Positions 63,827 through 64,000 of a stretch of DNA of 64,000 nt are shown here, in pieces (the first letter of the stretch is position 1; every line of letters starts with the position of its first letter). Under the pieces are notes generated by a model. That model was not told where the DNA came from. It searched no databases and saw only the letters and a program-made list of their open reading frames with translations. The position numbers and the translations under genes were made by a program. This DNA is from Ramlibacter sp. WS9 (GTDB lineage Bacteria; Pseudomonadota; Gammaproteobacteria; Burkholderiales; Burkholderiaceae_C), in NCBI RefSeq assembly GCF_003797765.1, contig NZ_RKMB01000014.1:62001-126000 (forward strand), given 5' to 3'.

Positions 63827-64000
63827 TCAGGTGGCGCTATCGCCTTCCATGTCTTTCAGGATGCGGTCAAGCCGCGTCGACAGCTGCTCGGTGGTGAGCT
63901 GCTCGCGGAAACGTTCGACCATCAGCGGCAGGCTCATCGGGCTGGGGTGGCGCAGCTCCGCGAAATCCACGGGCTTGCGCAGGATGCGGCTGAGCGTGGC
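63827..64000 (-). CDS. DEXH-box helicase, Lhr-like, C-terminal end
   Basis: Last 57 residues only; the gene enters from the right edge. RKPVDFAELRHPSPMSLPLM then VERFREQLTTEQLSTRLDRI is the terminal segment of ligase-associated DNA-damage-response DEXH helicases of the Lhr class. The ATPase motifs lie outside, so this is a tentative call. Confidence 0.65.
   Translation of the reverse strand, partial: ATLSRILRKPVDFAELRHPSPMSLPLMVERFREQLTTEQLSTRLDRILKDMEGDSAT

Overview
The window is high-GC, densely packed chromosomal DNA with few gaps. Its gene set points to a betaproteobacterium of the order Burkholderiales, most likely family Comamonadaceae (Ramlibacter/Variovorax-like). The pointers are DUF3460 next to scpA, the gpsA-secB-grxC-rhodanese-gpmA-ctpA-moeB block, two Bug/TTT-type solute-binding proteins, DUF3305/DUF3306 genes in a formate dehydrogenase cluster, and the dispersed palindromic repeats. 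Placement is by gene content and style only; no database search was possible. No tRNA, rRNA, CRISPR array, transposase or prophage was seen.

Layout. (1) 1-12.3 kb, minus strand: a formate dehydrogenase (FDH) locus. It holds apbC, a short NuoE-NuoF-like flavoprotein, DUF3305, DUF3306, a multi-[4Fe-4S] ferredoxin, a TorD-family chaperone, a small TAT protein, the catalytic subunit (Cys in place of Sec), the Fe-S subunit, a tiny lipoprotein, the cytochrome b subunit, a secreted Ala/Pro-rich protein and the start of fdhD. (2) 12.5-25.3 kb: a RhuM-like gene, metG, a LysR regulator divergent from a TTT-binding protein/N-formylglutamate amidohydrolase pair, a SulP transporter, lipoproteins, bamE, DUF3460, scpA and nadB. 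(3) 25.4-27.1 kb: two tandem paralogues of unknown function. (4) 27.2-32.9 kb: a TPP riboswitch followed by thiC-thiO-thiS-thiG-thiDE. (5) 32.9-34.3 kb: a DUF4214/RTX-like surface protein. (6) 34.5-42.9 kb: panD-bioA-bioD-bioF-bioB-panB-panC facing nadC-nadA. (7) 42.9-45.8 kb: a TTT-binding protein, an acyl-CoA ligase and a thioredoxin-like protein. (8) 45.8-51.5 kb: the gpsA to moeB housekeeping block. (9) 51.5-55.0 kb: a nested palindromic repeat, a broken Ldh-family dehydrogenase gene, suyAB-like genes and a divergent GntR regulator. (10) 55.0-64.0 kb: an AsmA protein, a stand-alone receiver, a NarL-type regulator and a CHASE3 histidine kinase, a run of small envelope/stress-type genes (DUF1328, YqjD-like, holin-like, two BON proteins), a zinc metallopeptidase and the end of an Lhr-like helicase.

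How the genes fit together. The FDH locus encodes a periplasm-facing, membrane-bound respiratory formate dehydrogenase with its maturation factors. The middle of the window is rich in cofactor synthesis (thiamine, biotin, pantothenate, NAD), much of it in overlapping operons. Dispersed palindromic repeats have inserted in frame in several genes (DUF3306, the ferredoxin, metG, thiO), which is a distinctive feature of this genome. The sulfolactate-type locus looks partly decayed. The 57-64 kb region carries a repeated TCCTACA-NN-CGC motif upstream of several small genes and may form a stress regulon.
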